Source of the DNA: Smallanthus sonchifolius
Taxonomy: Eukaryota; Streptophyta; Magnoliopsida; Asterales; Asteraceae
Direction: 5' to 3'
Length of the DNA stretch: 64,000 bases
Assembly: GCA_023525975.1 (NCBI GenBank)
Contig: CM042032.1
Span: 70,020,260-70,084,259 of the forward strand
Both the position numbers and the translations under genes were made by a program. Every line of letters starts with the position of its first letter. Position 1 is the stretch's first letter. This document shows positions 25,001-36,181 of this stretch, one piece after another. The notes beneath the pieces are model-generated. The model made no database searches. It had not been told where the DNA came from and saw only the letters and a list, made by a program, of their open reading frames with translations.

Positions 25001-25750
25001 TTCTGTCTCCACCAGGTGGGGTACCAGTTGAGCTAGCTCATTGAATCTAGAGGTATACTGGCGGTGCGTCTTGTTGCCCGCCTTAAAGTTTAGGAATTCG
25101 TTTTCCACTCGATCAATTTCGTTCTGGGGATAGAACTTTTGAATTATAAGCTTCTTCATGTCTTCCCATGTCATTCTAGCGATAGCGTTTGGCGACTTTG
25201 TTCTCTGAATGTTCCTCCACAAACCTAGTGCTTCGTTGGTGAAAGAATGAGCAACATATTTAACCGCCTGGTCTAGTCGACACTCGCTGATGTTAATTAC
25301 AGCGTTCATCCTCTTAATCCATTAGAGCGTTGCCACTGAATCCTTGCTCCCATCGAACTTGGGTGGGTCTCCATCCTTGAAACCTTTGTAAGTACACCCA
25401 CGATTGCTTGATGCCACTCTTACTTCATCCCCGTCACTGTCATAAATTTTCTCTTCATTGTTCCCTTCATCCTCTTCTTTGCTTTTCTTTAGTGCCTCAG
25501 ATAGTAGGTCAGGCAATATGTTCTTCAGAGTGAGCACAACTTCACGGGCTATAGCATCCCTGACTTTGGGTTCCAACTGTATAGGCCCTGGATTGTCGTC
25601 CCTAGTTGGGGTCACTTCTGTTTCGTGCACACTTTCGGTGTGTTCTGCGTGCACACTCTCTTCTTCTTCTTCAAATCTTTGGTTCAACGGAGCTCTAACT
25701 ACTCGACCAATGCGACCGCCTCGGCGTCCTGTCCTTCCTCCACCAGCCAT
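22022..25750 (-). pseudogene. G2 gag-pol polyprotein, nearly open: one in-frame stop, 3' truncation
   Basis: The ATG at 25750 (MAGGGRTGRRGGRIGR) opens a single frame of about 1240 codons. One TAA (25322-25324) splits it into 142 residues and a 1095-residue frame whose first Met is at 25309. In the long part, zinc knuckles of gag lie at residues 186-217 (CKKCGRQHLGEC, CYKCGKPGHFSREC). The protease motif LFDSGAS has its Asp at residue 290. The reverse transcriptase spans about 485-660, with VIVFIDDILVYSK and catalytic DD at 626-627. RNase H is near 760-900 (VVYSDASGQG) and the integrase zinc finger and first Asp (TMDFITKL) near 990-1060. The frame ends SIVSDDF-stop at the deletion junction, so the third catalytic residue, the C-terminal domain and the chromodomain are missing. 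Domain order is Ty3/gypsy, and the sequence is Tekay/Del-like. Confidence 0.95.
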
Positions 25751-26084
25751 AGTTCTTAGTTTCCTGATAGTTATAAAGGGAATACATCAATGTCATTTCT
25801 TCAGATCATAGTTTGGAACAGTACGAGCAAGGTAAATTATTAATTACAGTGACCGGTTTGTGATTACTAATTTACATTGCTTTTCGGGTTCAAAACTCTT
25901 CAAGTCGGTTGTGACATTGACATCTATTTGTTCTAAGTTAAGGTATCTATTCTTATCCAAGTGCATTAACTTCAATACTTACTTATCGTGCTGGCGCGTT
26001 GGTTACCCATGACTGACATCCGTGCGTTGGTCCCATAATCAGTTTGAGTCCAGAAATTTAGGGATGTCTGAATCTCTCAAACCT

Positions 26085-26098
26085 GGCTCTGATACCAA
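26085..26098 (-). promoter_or_regulatory. G2 primer-binding site (initiator Met tRNA type)
   Basis: On the minus strand it reads TTGGTATCAGAGCC, placed two bases inside the 5' LTR end. It is the intact consensus of the site mutated in G1. Confidence 0.9.
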
Positions 26099-26100
26099 CT

Positions 26101-28036
26101 TGTAAGGCCCCTTTTCCCGGGTGACCTCACTTGTTGGATTTACTCATAAACATAGTCATAATCACTGAGCTTAAATTTAAAACATTCGAATTCATTCATT
26201 ACATAACGTAACATGACATGACATAACAGCGGAAGTCTTTTAAAATTAAGTACATAACATTTGTCTTAACATATATAAATATGGGATGTCAGTCTTGTGT
26301 CGGGTAACCTTCACGCCTTCGCACGATCTTTTCTTCCTTTACCTCAAATGTATACTAAAAGTCAGCTAACGCTGGTGAGTTCTAGTTTAAAACTATTAAG
26401 TATGATCATTCTTTTCTTTATAAGTATACATAATTATATACATACATTTCTACAAATACGTATTCATAGCTTTTACTTTTCTTTCTTCATTCTTATGTGA
26501 TTACATAGATATGTATTCACCTTTTCTTTCTTCAACATTCATTAGTCATACACATAAGGGTGATCAACCCATCTTACGGTACGTACATCACAAAGACATA
26601 CGCCCTTGAGCTACCGTCGTAGCCCTTTTACTCGTCCGGTCCTAGAAATCGCCCGCCTTAACTTTGGTCCGGCCAACCTTCGGCCGTTCGTCTTACCCGT
26701 CCTACCGTCGTAGTCCGTCATATTAGCCCGTCTGCCATAAGGCATCCGTTTCCCACGCGAACTATTGTTTATGCAACCGTTATACTATATTAGCATTTAC
26801 TTCGACCGCCCTTTTATGATTTTTATATGTCCTAGCTTGCGAAGGAACGTTTCTTTCCCTGTTGCAAAATAGTCACGTGGTCGTCCGTCTACAGAAGTAG
26901 CCGTTATCTTCGTTCCCATCCATAATGTATACATACATTCATAACATGCAATATAAATAATTATAAAGCAAGATTTCATTTATTTACGTTATGCCATTCT
27001 TTCCTTCATTCTTTGTAAACATACGTTTCATTCTTTGTTTATAACTCATTCTCATATATATAACATATATATTAGTACATCACGTATGATCACATTAGCA
27101 TTTATATCATTTATTCATTTAGTGTATACATTTCAGCCCCAAATCATTTAATAAGGTTTGCACATAACATAGAAGGGGGCACATAGAACTCACCTAATAA
27201 GCTTCTCTAGGTTGTCCTAAACAAAGGTCCAACAATGTCACTTCTGATCTGAATTGAGTAGTTAAATACACATCAGACCTAATCTCGACTCTAACGGTTT
27301 AATCATTCTAAACATACTGACTTTACTTAACCATTCTGATGCTTGCGCACTTAGCAAGTGCACAGGGCCTTGGTCATGCGTACTTGACAAGTACGCAGAC
27401 TTTACTTCATGCGCACTTGGTAAGTACGCAGACTTTACTTCATACGCACTTGGTAAGTACGCAGACTTTACTTCATGCGTACTTGATAAGTACGCAGAAC
27501 CCTTCTTCCTGCCTACTTGATAAGTACGCAGGATCTGATTCAGGCGCAAGAACCCTAACTTTTTGTATGCGGGTCTGATCATGTCAATATCTAAATTTTC
27601 TTTGATCAGAACGTTCGGTTTTTATTCTAGATGCTAGAGCTTTGTTCATTTTCAAGTTTCATCCATAAAAACTTCACCTATTTTGCTAAAACCGAAAATC
27701 CTAAAATAATCATAAAAACTCAGATTATGATCGAACGCTTACCTAGATTGGAGTTATGATTCAGAGAAGATGATCACGAGCACAGTAGCAACGTTCTCCT
27801 GAATTCCCGAGTCGATCCGTCACTTTCTCTCTATAGAACCGAGCTCCCCTTTCTCTCTCTAGAATTGCAAGTGGTGAAAAGAAATGAATTGTGGCAGCCC
27901 ATGTCCTTTATATAGCTGGGCTTCCTTCGGCCCGTTCGAGCCGAACCCAAGCCCATCCATTTTTCTTTCGTTTCTTTGACAATAATAATCTCGATCGTGT
28001 TATTATTTATTTATTTACTATTTTTGGGATGTTACA
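26101..28036 (-). mobile_element. G2 5' LTR, full length (1936 bp)
   Basis: On the minus strand it runs TGTAACATCCC...GGGGCCTTACA. A TATA box (CTATATAAAGG) at 27905-27915 leaves a short U3 of about 120 bp, and a long R-U5 follows. A 33-bp tandem repeat lies in R-U5 at about 27340-27550. No coding frame is supported; open frames over the repeat result from its length being a multiple of three. Confidence 0.93.
27340..27550. repeat. Tandem 33-bp repeat of GCGTACTT-AAGTACGC palindromes
   Basis: About six copies with a 33-bp period are seen in the central part. Each carries the palindrome GCGTACTT-n3-AAGTACGC (or a near variant) followed by 'agactttacttcat'. Edge copies are more diverged. Because 33 is divisible by three, both strands stay open and give false 79- and 106-residue frames with an 11-residue period. 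Confidence 0.88.
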
Positions 28037-28261
28037 GATGTTGAGGTTAACGAAAAGTTAAAATTTATCGAATAACCAATTCCAATGAAAGATTGACAAA
28101 TCAAGAAATTGAAAAAAAAAGACTTTGGCAATTGTGAAAGTCAAGTGGAACTCCCCACGTGGTCTAGAATACACATAGGAATTGGAGTCAGAAATAAGAA
28201 AGAAGTATTCACGCATGTTCAACAAATCTCGAGGACGAGATTTAAATAAAGGTGAGGAGTA
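28037..28261 (+). pseudogene. G1 chromodomain remnant and polypurine tract
   Basis: It continues G1 pol after G2: DVEVNEKLKFIE, a stop, then VKVKWNSPRG and ELESEIRKKYSRMF, which parallel the tail of the element at 1-1284. The purine-rich run 'aaataaaggtgaggagta' ends at the 3' LTR start (28262). Confidence 0.85.
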
Positions 28262-29914
28262 TGTAATACCCCGAATATTTTTATAAAGCTCGACCTCGTA
28301 ATCATAAACGAGTAAAATGACTGCTTGAAATTTGAGATTTAGACGAGCTTTTAGTGTCATTAGAGACCGTTTAATAATAATAATAATAAAATAATATTAT
28401 TTTTAAAACTTGCTCCGTTTTTAACGAAACTTAGGTTGACTTGTAGAGAAAAATAAGCTCGTCCCAACGAAGTATTCATATTTTTATAAAATGTTATATT
28501 TTAAAAGTTATAAGAGAAAAACGAGGTAAGGAGCTGAATTAATTAGAATAATATAATAATAATAAATTTAAAACAATGAAAATATATATGTGTGCGTACA
28601 TAAGATCATAAGTCATGTTTACCTATTTCGAAAAGTTCATCGCACATCGATAGAGTAAGGAAACTGAAGTGCTCAACCTCTGGTGTAAATAAATGCATAT
28701 AGAAATTATTTAGAGTATAAGTTTCTTGGGAACACTCTACTATAAAGAGAATCCCGAGTCCATAATATTCCGTTGGGTGTTGTTAATAGTCATTTTTGGA
28801 GCACGAATAGGGAGACTCTATATCAAATTGTCGTAGATAGTTTTCAGGTATATTCTCGTTTAAGTTTATGTCTAGTTAATTATTAGTTATTTTTATTATT
28901 ATTAGGCCATAGGGTTATTGTCAGGGTAGGTATTGGGTATCCTAGCTTTAGTTAGGCATGAACTGATCACCCATGCTTAACCAAGGCAGCGTTAGCCAAT
29001 ATCAACCAGTATAGTAAGTAGTTAGGTGTACCCTAACCTAACATAGGGTTACTGTATCATGACTAGAAATCTTCGAGATAAGGGACGAAGCGCTGCTTTC
29101 ATTTAGAAACTTAACTTATACAATTCTACTGAGTTTAAGGTGAATACATTTATAGTCTTTTTAAAACCATACAAAATTTTCATACTTTCAAAATAACATG
29201 AACACAGTTAAATATATCTAATACATAAAGGTAACTTACGGGAAGCATCTTGCCATTTATTGTACGTATGATTAGATCAAATTGATATACATACCATGGT
29301 GCGGCTATGGTATTGCTAGCTTTATTCTTGTGGAAGGATTATAGCACATCCGAAGATACACCGGAAGTTATATCCACTTGAATTTCAGTTACTAGTGTAT
29401 GAGGTGGTAGTGAATGTGTATATTACCATGTAAATTATGATTAAATAGATTTAACTGTTTCACGTGACAAAATGTTTTGGGTCTTGTAAATGTAATTCAC
29501 CAACTTTCGTTGACGTATATTTTCAAAATGTTTTCAGGTAATCATTAATAGCCTTGATAATAAGGTAGTGGTTTAGGGAGGATATACCCCTAGACTCTAG
29601 AATGCATTACTCAGTTTTGAACCGGCTAGTGGTGACTACAGTACATAGAGGCATGGCTCCTGTGGCTCGGGATATTATTAAACAATATTGTAATACGAAG
29701 TATAAAACTTCGAATTCTCAGAATAATGATTGTAAATTATTAGGGGTGTTTAATTCCCCATGTTTTATGAAAATGACAGTTACTCGACTACAAAAGTCGA
29801 GAATTTTCATGAAACTTAGAACCATGTAATTTCCGTTGTGCAAGTAAAATAATTATTCAAAACAGGTACCAATCTGAGTCGCACGCCCGGGGTGTCATTT
29901 CTCAAGGTGTGACA
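28262..29914 (+). mobile_element. G1 3' LTR
   Basis: This is the partner of 16277-17927, with TGTAATACCCC...GTGTGACA ends, and it is followed by the CTTGT target copy and the resumed copia reverse transcriptase. Confidence 0.92.
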
Positions 29915-31741
29915 CTTGTGCCACTACCGCAAGGCAAGTTGACCATCGAAACACGTTGGATGTTTCGTAACAAGAAAGATGATAGTGGAGTAATAGTCAA
30001 GAACAAGGCGCGATTAGTTGTGCAGGGTTTTTATTAGTAAGAAGACATCGATTATGAGGAAGTGTTTGCACCAGTTACACGTCTTGAGGCCATTAGAATC
30101 TTTTTGGCCTTGCATCCTATATAAACTTCAAAGTTTATCAAATGGACGTGAAGACATCATTTCTATATGGAAAAGTTCACGAAGAAATTTATGTGTGTCA
30201 ACCACCGGGGTTTGAAGACACAAATCACCCGCAACATGTTTACAAATTGGATAAGGCTCTGTATGTCTTACATCAAGCACCTCATGCATGGTATGTCACA
30301 CTAACTGAGCATCTTCTTGCAAATGGCTATACTCGTGGAGCCATCGATCAGACATTGTTTCTCAAGAAACTGGATGATGATCTGATTTTGGTTCAGATCT
30401 ACGTAGATGACATCATCTTCAGATCCACTAATGATGTGTTATGCAAAGAGTTTGAAGAGGTGATGAAGAAGAAGTTTGAGATGAGTTCAATGGGAGAAAT
30501 GACCTTCTTCTTGTGGTTGCAATTTAGGCAGAATGATGATGGTATTCTAATCCATCAGGTGAAATGTGTTAATGACATACTAGTCAAGTTTAACTTTGCT
30601 GACTCTAAGCCGGCCTCGACTCCCATGGTGACTTGACCCGTTCTTACTCAAGATCTAGGTGAACCAGGGATTGACCAACATCTCTACAGGTCAATGATTG
30701 GCTCGTTAATGTACCTGACTACCGGCCGTACAAACATTATGTTTGCAGTTTGTCAGTGTGCATGATACCAGGCTAACCTTAAGCTTTCTCACCTTAATGA
30801 TGTTAAACGAATCTTTAAATATTTAAAGGGCAATCCTCGGCTTGGTCTTTGGTATCCAAAAGACTCAAAATTTAACTTGTTTGCTTTTACAGACAGTAAT
30901 CATGAATGATGCAATATGGACAAAAAATCAACAACTAGGGGATGCCAGTTTATGAGGGAGGGATTAGTGTCATGGCAATTCAAGAAACAGACCACCATTT
31001 CGACTTCTACTGCCGAAGCTGAATATGTCGCAGCGTCTGCATGTTGTTTTCAGGTTATCTCGATGCAACATAAATTGCTAGACTACGGTTTGAATTTCAT
31101 TAACTCTCCTATTTTCTGTGATAATGAAGCTACTTTACAGATTGTTAAGAACTCGGTCCAACATAAACACATAGACATAAGGGTGCATCACATTCTTGAT
31201 TGTTTTGAACGAAAGCTCATGCGTCTTGAGCAAGTTTCCACTCATAATAATGTTGCCGATATTTACGCTCGAGCTCGGCTCGATTCGAGCTCTATTTGTA
31301 AAGCTCGGGCTTGTCTCGTGGGTAATTTTTCAAGCTCGAGCTCGGCTCGGGCTCGACTCGTTTATTATTTATTAATTAATTTATATATATTTATAATTAT
31401 TTTTATATAAATTTTATTATAATTTTTATATATACCATAATATATACTATTTTGTTATTTTTTATCATCATTTTATATATACTAATTATTATTTTATAAA
31501 TATATTTAATATATTAATTTAAAAATTATATAAATAATAGACTCGTTTAGGCTCGCGGGCCGGCTTGAGCTCGAAAAGTGAAGCTCGGACTCGGGCTCGT
31601 TTATTAAACAAACTTATTTTTAGGCTCGAGCTTGTTTAAGCTCGGCTCAATTCGAGTTTTTAGCTAGTCGATCTCGAGTAGCTCGCGAGCCGTCTTGGCT
31701 CGTTTACACCCCTACCGATATTTTCACCAATGTGTTGATTT
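29915..31741 (+). pseudogene. Copia pol, second part: reverse transcriptase and RNase H
   Basis: Reverse transcriptase resumes right after G1 (LVPLPQGKLTIETRWMF). A double stop at about 30036 and a frame change near 30120 follow. The frame 30142-30636 is the catalytic core: QMDVKTSFLYGKVHEEIYV upstream and the YVDD box at 30400-30411 (IYVDDIIF). The Leu-Ala-Tyr-type substrate loop and the connection run through a stop at 30634 to RNase H at 30880-31255 (FTDSN, STAEAEYVAAS, IFCDN). M1 interrupts the last residues (VADI / TDIFT). Pol ends near 31741. Confidence 0.93.
31265..31714. mobile_element. Small hAT-like non-autonomous element M1 (450 bp)
   Basis: It is flanked by CCGATATTT at 31256-31264 and 31715-31723, a duplication of 8-9 bp as made by hAT transposases. 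The right end CTTGGCTCGTTTACACCCCTA is the common plant hAT-type terminus, and the body is GCTCGGCTCG repeats around an AT-rich core (31360-31535). The left end begins ACGCTCGAGCTCGG and lacks the CACCCCTA-type tip, so the inverted repeats are not symmetric. It interrupts the end of the copia RNase H frame. Confidence 0.78.
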
Positions 31742-33039
31742 AGCCAGATTTAGTTTTCTCGTTGAATATCTGAAAATGATCTCTTTTGATTAGAGGGTTG
31801 CAGGTTTGGTCACCAAAAACATTTTTGCTGTTTTTCTTAGTTTAAATTTTGTTTTGTTTTATTTTTTTACAAAAACAAAAGTTTATGGGGAGAAATTTTC
31901 TAAAAACGCTAAAAAGATTTATCTTTGAGTCTTGTATCTTTAAAATCAAAAATATTTTATGTTTGAATCTTGCTTTATAGTTCAAAAATTTGAGAATTCT
32001 GTCTGTTGGGAAATGATAGTACATCATTTTAGAGAAAAAGATTATCATATGTAAGGCCTATAGTTGAAAATATTAGGATCTCTGCGTGATATGTCGATAG
32101 GCTCTGCTAAAACTATAAAGACAGCATGATAGTGTTTTACTTAAACATTAAGGTCTTGTTTTAAGTGGGAAACATCTCATAGATTAGTGTAATAAGTATT
32201 CCCTGTAAATAACTGAGCACTTAAACATAAAGGTTGATGAACTGTCGATAAACATACTTAGACATGATTGAACAAACCGGGGCACTTCACAAAGGGGTTG
32301 CGAATTGATTCTTTATAAGTCCTTGTATATACTATGAGTTGATTCTTTACAAGTCCTTGTATATACTATGTAAATAAAAGACATGCGTAGACGTGCAAAA
32401 TTCAAAAGACACTCAATGAAGTGCAAACCTGGTCTGTAAAGTAGAAACTTGAGCAAAAAGATACGCAATGTCGTGTTATAGGAAACACCAAAAAGATATG
32501 CAATGCCATACACCAAAAAGATATGCCAAAGTGCATGCATAGATATATGTAAATAGTTTTCTTTTTTTGGGCTATGGTGACCGCTCTAAGGGTTTCTTGA
32601 CGAATTCAGGGCACGTAAGTCCGTCATGCTGTGTACTTGGGCAAAATTTTAAAAGTTCTCAAATCAGTTCACAATCCCAGGCTAGTTATACTCCAATAGT
32701 CATAGTTTAGGTACTCAAAAGATCATGAGAAAGAGAAGGTTTACCCGATAAGTTGTGGGGTCTATTAAGTTCATAAAAAAATAACCTAATTCATAGTCAA
32801 ATAAATACAGGTTTCTGATATATGAGTGTGAGACCCACTAAGTCATGAATAACTCTTACCCGAAACATGATAAATACATTCACTGCTTGCTTGTTAATCA
32901 AGTTAGAAAGGCTTGAGCTTAGAAGGATAAGTATATTGACAATCTCCTTGACCAATCAAAATAAAAGGCTTAAAGGATAAGAATAATGATTGATTATGGA
33001 GAACTGGCCTTTCAAAAAAAATTATGGAGAACTTAATTG
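31742..33039 (+). other. Copia region downstream of pol, non-coding
   Basis: No gene is seen. It is AT-rich, as between pol and the extra frame of Sirevirus-like elements. A direct repeat of about 34 bp occurs at 32306-32372 ('ttgattcttta(t/c)aagtccttg'), and a short 'caaaaagatatgcaatg' repeat is at 32453-32530. The right limit is arbitrary, set where a different-looking stretch starts. Confidence 0.5.
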
Positions 33040-33735
33040 TGTTAATTTAGTTTACAAACAAAATTAATCTGCGTAGGCCAAATCCATGCTGTCCACGGAT
33101 TTTTCTTTTTTCTCTTCATGAGTGGGCTTCAGCCCAGTAAGAAAGAAACCAATTCTGGGATTCATCACAACAAAGAAAGCAGAAGAAAAAGTGCAGCCCA
33201 ACTATTCGGCCCGCAAGTTAAAAAATTAAATTTTGAATTATATTATCTAACTATCGGACTAACAAATTGCAAAGTCGGTGGTAGAGAGAAAAAGTATTGT
33301 TCATAGGTTCAGCCAATAATAGGTTGCCAAGTGTTTCTTTTTTAACTAAACGACAAATTGAAAATGACATTTTAGATGAGTTACCTACACGTGTCTTTCA
33401 CCTGAACCAGCAATTCCCTTTTAGTTGTTTTGAAGAGTTCTTTCATGGAATATATTAGCTTCATTTTCTACAATATATTAACTTAATTTTTTTACCTTTC
33501 TTTTAAAAAAACTACTTTTTTTCTTAAATCAGCTCTATTTTAAAAAACAGTTACTCTTTTTTGAATACTTTAGTGCATCATGCTTTTCCATTATCACATT
33601 CAGAAGTTAACCTTTTTTGCAGTTTCGTTTTTTTATATAAATTTTTGAATATTATTAGCGCCCTCGCTAGATTTCAAAAACGTTAATATTTCTCACGTTT
33701 TATCACGCTGCAACGCACGCGGGTTTAATTTCTAA
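33040..33735 (+). mobile_element. Possible Helitron-like insertion (3' terminus only)
   Basis: Near 33704-33735 the sequence CGCTGCAACGCACGCGGG, then TTTAATTTCTAA|T, resembles the hairpin plus CTRR end of plant Helitrons, which insert between A and T. The 5' TC end cannot be located, so the left limit is a guess. The stretch at 33115-33235 has GGGCTTCAGCCCA and GGCCCG elements like plant promoters. No coding frame is supported. Confidence 0.35.
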
Positions 33736-33785
33736 TTACATAAACAATATTTACAAATTTCGACGGTACTATTCATTCAACTTGG

Positions 33786-35220
33786 TGCAGATTATGTTAT
33801 TCCCTGAGGACTTGCCACGATTGCCACCTGATCGTGAAACGGAATTTTAGATTGATTTGATACCGTACCGACTAGCGCCATTGGAGATGAAAGAGCTGAT
33901 GGCCCAACTACAAGAACTTTTGGAAAAGGGATTTATCAGACTGAGCATTTCGTCTTGTGATGCTCCGGTGTTGTTTGTAAAGAAGAAAGACGGTGCCATG
34001 AGAACGTGTATCGATTACAGAGAATTGAATAAAAGGACTGTAAAGAACAAATACCCGCTACCCAGGATCGATGATCTATTTGACCAACTGCAAGGTGTAA
34101 AATGGTTTTCTAAGATCGACTTGCGGTCGGGTTATCATCAACTAAAGGTAAGAGAGGAAGACATACCCAAGACCGCATTTCACACGCAGTATGGACATTA
34201 CGAGTTTCGTGCAATGTCCTTTGGGTTGACAAATGCCCCGCAACATTCATGGATATGATGAACCTAGTGTGTCGACCGATGTTAAACCAGTCAGTAATAT
34301 TCTTCATCGACGATATACTCGTCTACTCCAAAAGTGAAGGTGATCACTCATGTCACCTATGCGAAGTTTTGGACACACTCAAAGAAGAAAAGTTGTATGC
34401 TAAGTTTTCTAAATGCGCGTTCTGGCTAAACGAAGTTCAGTTCCTAGGCCATGTGATTAACGCGGAAGGCATCATGGTGGACACAACAAAAATTGATGCA
34501 GTGTGGAATTGGGAAACCCCTATAACACAAACAGAGGTACGAAGTTTTCTAGGATTGGCAGGCTACTACTGGAGGTTCATCCAGGACTTTTCAAAGATAG
34601 CCTTGCCTTTAACCAAGTTGACTCGCAAGGAAGTAAAGTACAAATGGGGCCAGGCCCAATATGATGCTTTTGATGAATTAAAGAAGAGATTAACCCAGGC
34701 ACCGATGCTGACCCTACCCGACGGTAATGAGGATTTGGTGGTGTATTCCGACGCATCGGGTCAGGGGTTAGGCTGTGTGCTAATGCAACAAGGGAAGGTG
34801 ATCTAGTATACATCACGGTAGTTAAAGACTCACGAAGTTAACTACCCGACTCACGATCTTGAGCTCGCGACGGTTGTCTTTGCCTTAAAGATTTGGAGGC
34901 ATTACCTCTATGGAGTCAAGTGCACCATCTACTCCGACCATAAAAGCTTGAAGTACTTCTTTGAGCAAAAGGAATTAAATTTGAGGCAGCGGCGGTGGTT
35001 AGAACTGTTGAAAGATTATGACTGTGAAATCGTGTACCACCACGCGAAGGAAAATGTGGTGGCCGACGCCATGAGTCGAAAGGAGACGAAAACTCCCATC
35101 AAGGTGAAAGCATACCAACTAGTCGTGACCCCAGACCTTATGACCAAAATATAGCGTGCCCAGGATGTAGCTTTGAAAGAAGAAAATGTCAAGCGAGAGA
35201 GAAAAGTGGGTCAGCAGGAG
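33786..35220 (+). pseudogene. Y pol, part 1: reverse transcriptase and RNase H
   Basis: The reading starts FPEDLPRLPPDRE, meets a stop (33849), and shows a short in-frame loss of the usual PGxxPVAKA stretch before PYRLAPLEMKEL. Frame 33857-34258 covers the fingers, and after a frameshift at about 34250, frame 34249-34806 has FFIDDILVYSK (catalytic DD near 34306). RNase H is seen as VVYSDASGQG (34738 region) and, after stops at about 34804, as TIYSDHKSLKYFFEQ. It ends with VGQQE at the M2 target site. Confidence 0.92.
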
Positions 35221-35997
35221 TAGGGGTGAGCACAGATCGGGAATACCCAAAAATTACCAAAGACCGACCGGAAAAAATCCCAATACCGAGCCGATTTGCG
35301 TAACATATTTCGGGATTCGGTTATTGTTTCCATTAAAAATTGGGATCGAGATCGGGTAATTCCCTAATGAAACCGAGAAAACATTCCCGACCAGATATTT
35401 TTTTAAATTAACAAAAACCCATATATTTTGTGCATACCGGTATGTAAATATGTGATATATTTTTTTTATTTACCAAATTTTTAAAGACATATATGAGAAT
35501 AAAATATAAATTTAGAGATACTCATACAAAAGTTCTTTCTTTGTCCCCTCCGGTAGTCGAGGAACTTATATGCTCACAGGATTGGATACATAAATCGAGG
35601 AAGAAAATAAACGAAGACTAAATAGATTTTGACGATCGTTCTTTCCCGGGAATATCCTATTTCCCTATTTTAATTGAAATTGATGTGTTGGTGACATTCC
35701 AAATTGATGTGTTGGTGAAATTGGAATCGAGGCACTTATATGCTCACAGGATTGGATACGTATGTCGAGGCATTCCAAATTTTAATTGAAATTGATGTGT
35801 TGGTGACATTTATCAGCATGAACTTGAATTAGTTATCTTATCGGGAATACACTATTTCTCGACCGTTCTTTCCCGACCGAAACCCAATCCCGATTGTGTG
35901 ACCTAGGGACGGTATTCGGTTCATACTTTAATAGAAATTCGGGATCGGGGATCGGGTTACCCTAATTGACACGAGAATCCCGAAATGCTCAGCCCTA
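35221..35997. mobile_element. hAT-like non-autonomous element M2 (777 bp)
   Basis: Terminal inverted repeats are TAGGGGTGAGCA at the left and TGCTCAGCCCTA at the right (11 of 12 match). The 8-bp flanks are AGCAGGAG (35213-35220) and AGCATGAG (35998-36005), one change apart. Both features fit hAT. Inside, 'acttatatgctcacaggattggata' occurs twice (35566, 35728) and 'aattgatgtgttggtga' three times. There is no transposase frame. Y pol reads through on both sides when it is removed. Confidence 0.88.
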
Positions 35998-36005
35998 AGC
36001 ATGAG

Positions 36006-36181
36006 AAGTTAGAAACTAATGCTTATGGAGTACGAACACTGTTTGGGAGAATGTGGATACCCAAGAGTGGCGAACTTAGGGTCAAGATCCTTGACGATGC
36101 TCACAAGTCTCGCTACTCTATCCATCCCAGCACCAACAAGATGTACCATGATTTGAAGAAGGAATACTGGTGGCCCGACAT
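36006..36181 (+). pseudogene. Y integrase, N-terminal piece
   Basis: The reading AYGVRTLFGRMWIP...HKSRYSIHPSTNKMYHDLKK..YWWP is the HH part of the integrase zinc finger. It is cut by X after WWPDI, and the CC half (CLTCSQVK) is on the other side at 57640. Confidence 0.92.

Larger units (their letters stand above)
21478..28036 (-). mobile_element. Gypsy element G2, minus strand, youngest-looking copy, with internal deletion
   Basis: It is flanked by a perfect GATGT duplication (21473-21477, 28037-28041) within G1. On the minus strand the order is 5' LTR (28036-26101), primer site, gag-pol (25750-22022), then a 3' LTR of which only the last 554 bp remain (22031-21478). Comparing the shared 551 bp of the LTRs by eye I count about 7 substitutions and one 3-bp indel, near 1.3 percent, so the insertion is recent compared with its host element. 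Without the integrase C-terminus and the U3 of the 3' LTR it cannot complete a normal cycle on its own. Confidence 0.95.
16277..29914 (+). mobile_element. Gypsy element G1 inserted in the copia reverse transcriptase
   Basis: It is flanked by a perfect CTTGT duplication (16272-16276, 29915-29919). The 5' LTR is 16277-17927 (1651 bp, TGTAACACCCC...GTATGACA) and the 3' LTR is 28262-29914 (1653 bp, TGTAATACCCC...GTGTGACA). The two LTRs differ at roughly 8-9 percent of positions in the parts I compared by eye (16277-16395 and 16621-16810). The internal part is strongly decayed: a primer site, an unusual gag-like region, a C-terminal integrase piece and a chromodomain remnant. G2 is inserted at 21478. 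The chromodomain remnant resembles that of the element at 1-2960, so the two are relatives. Confidence 0.93.

Noticed and set aside
27262..27582. Overlapping 106- and 79-residue frames with an 11-residue repeat
   Set aside because: Artefact of the 33-bp tandem DNA repeat, whose length is a multiple of three.
33118..33306. 62-residue frame near GGGCTTCAGCCCA as a small host gene
   Set aside because: No recognisable similarity, Lys/Ser-rich by composition, and in a stretch that may be a Helitron-like insertion; not enough to call a gene.
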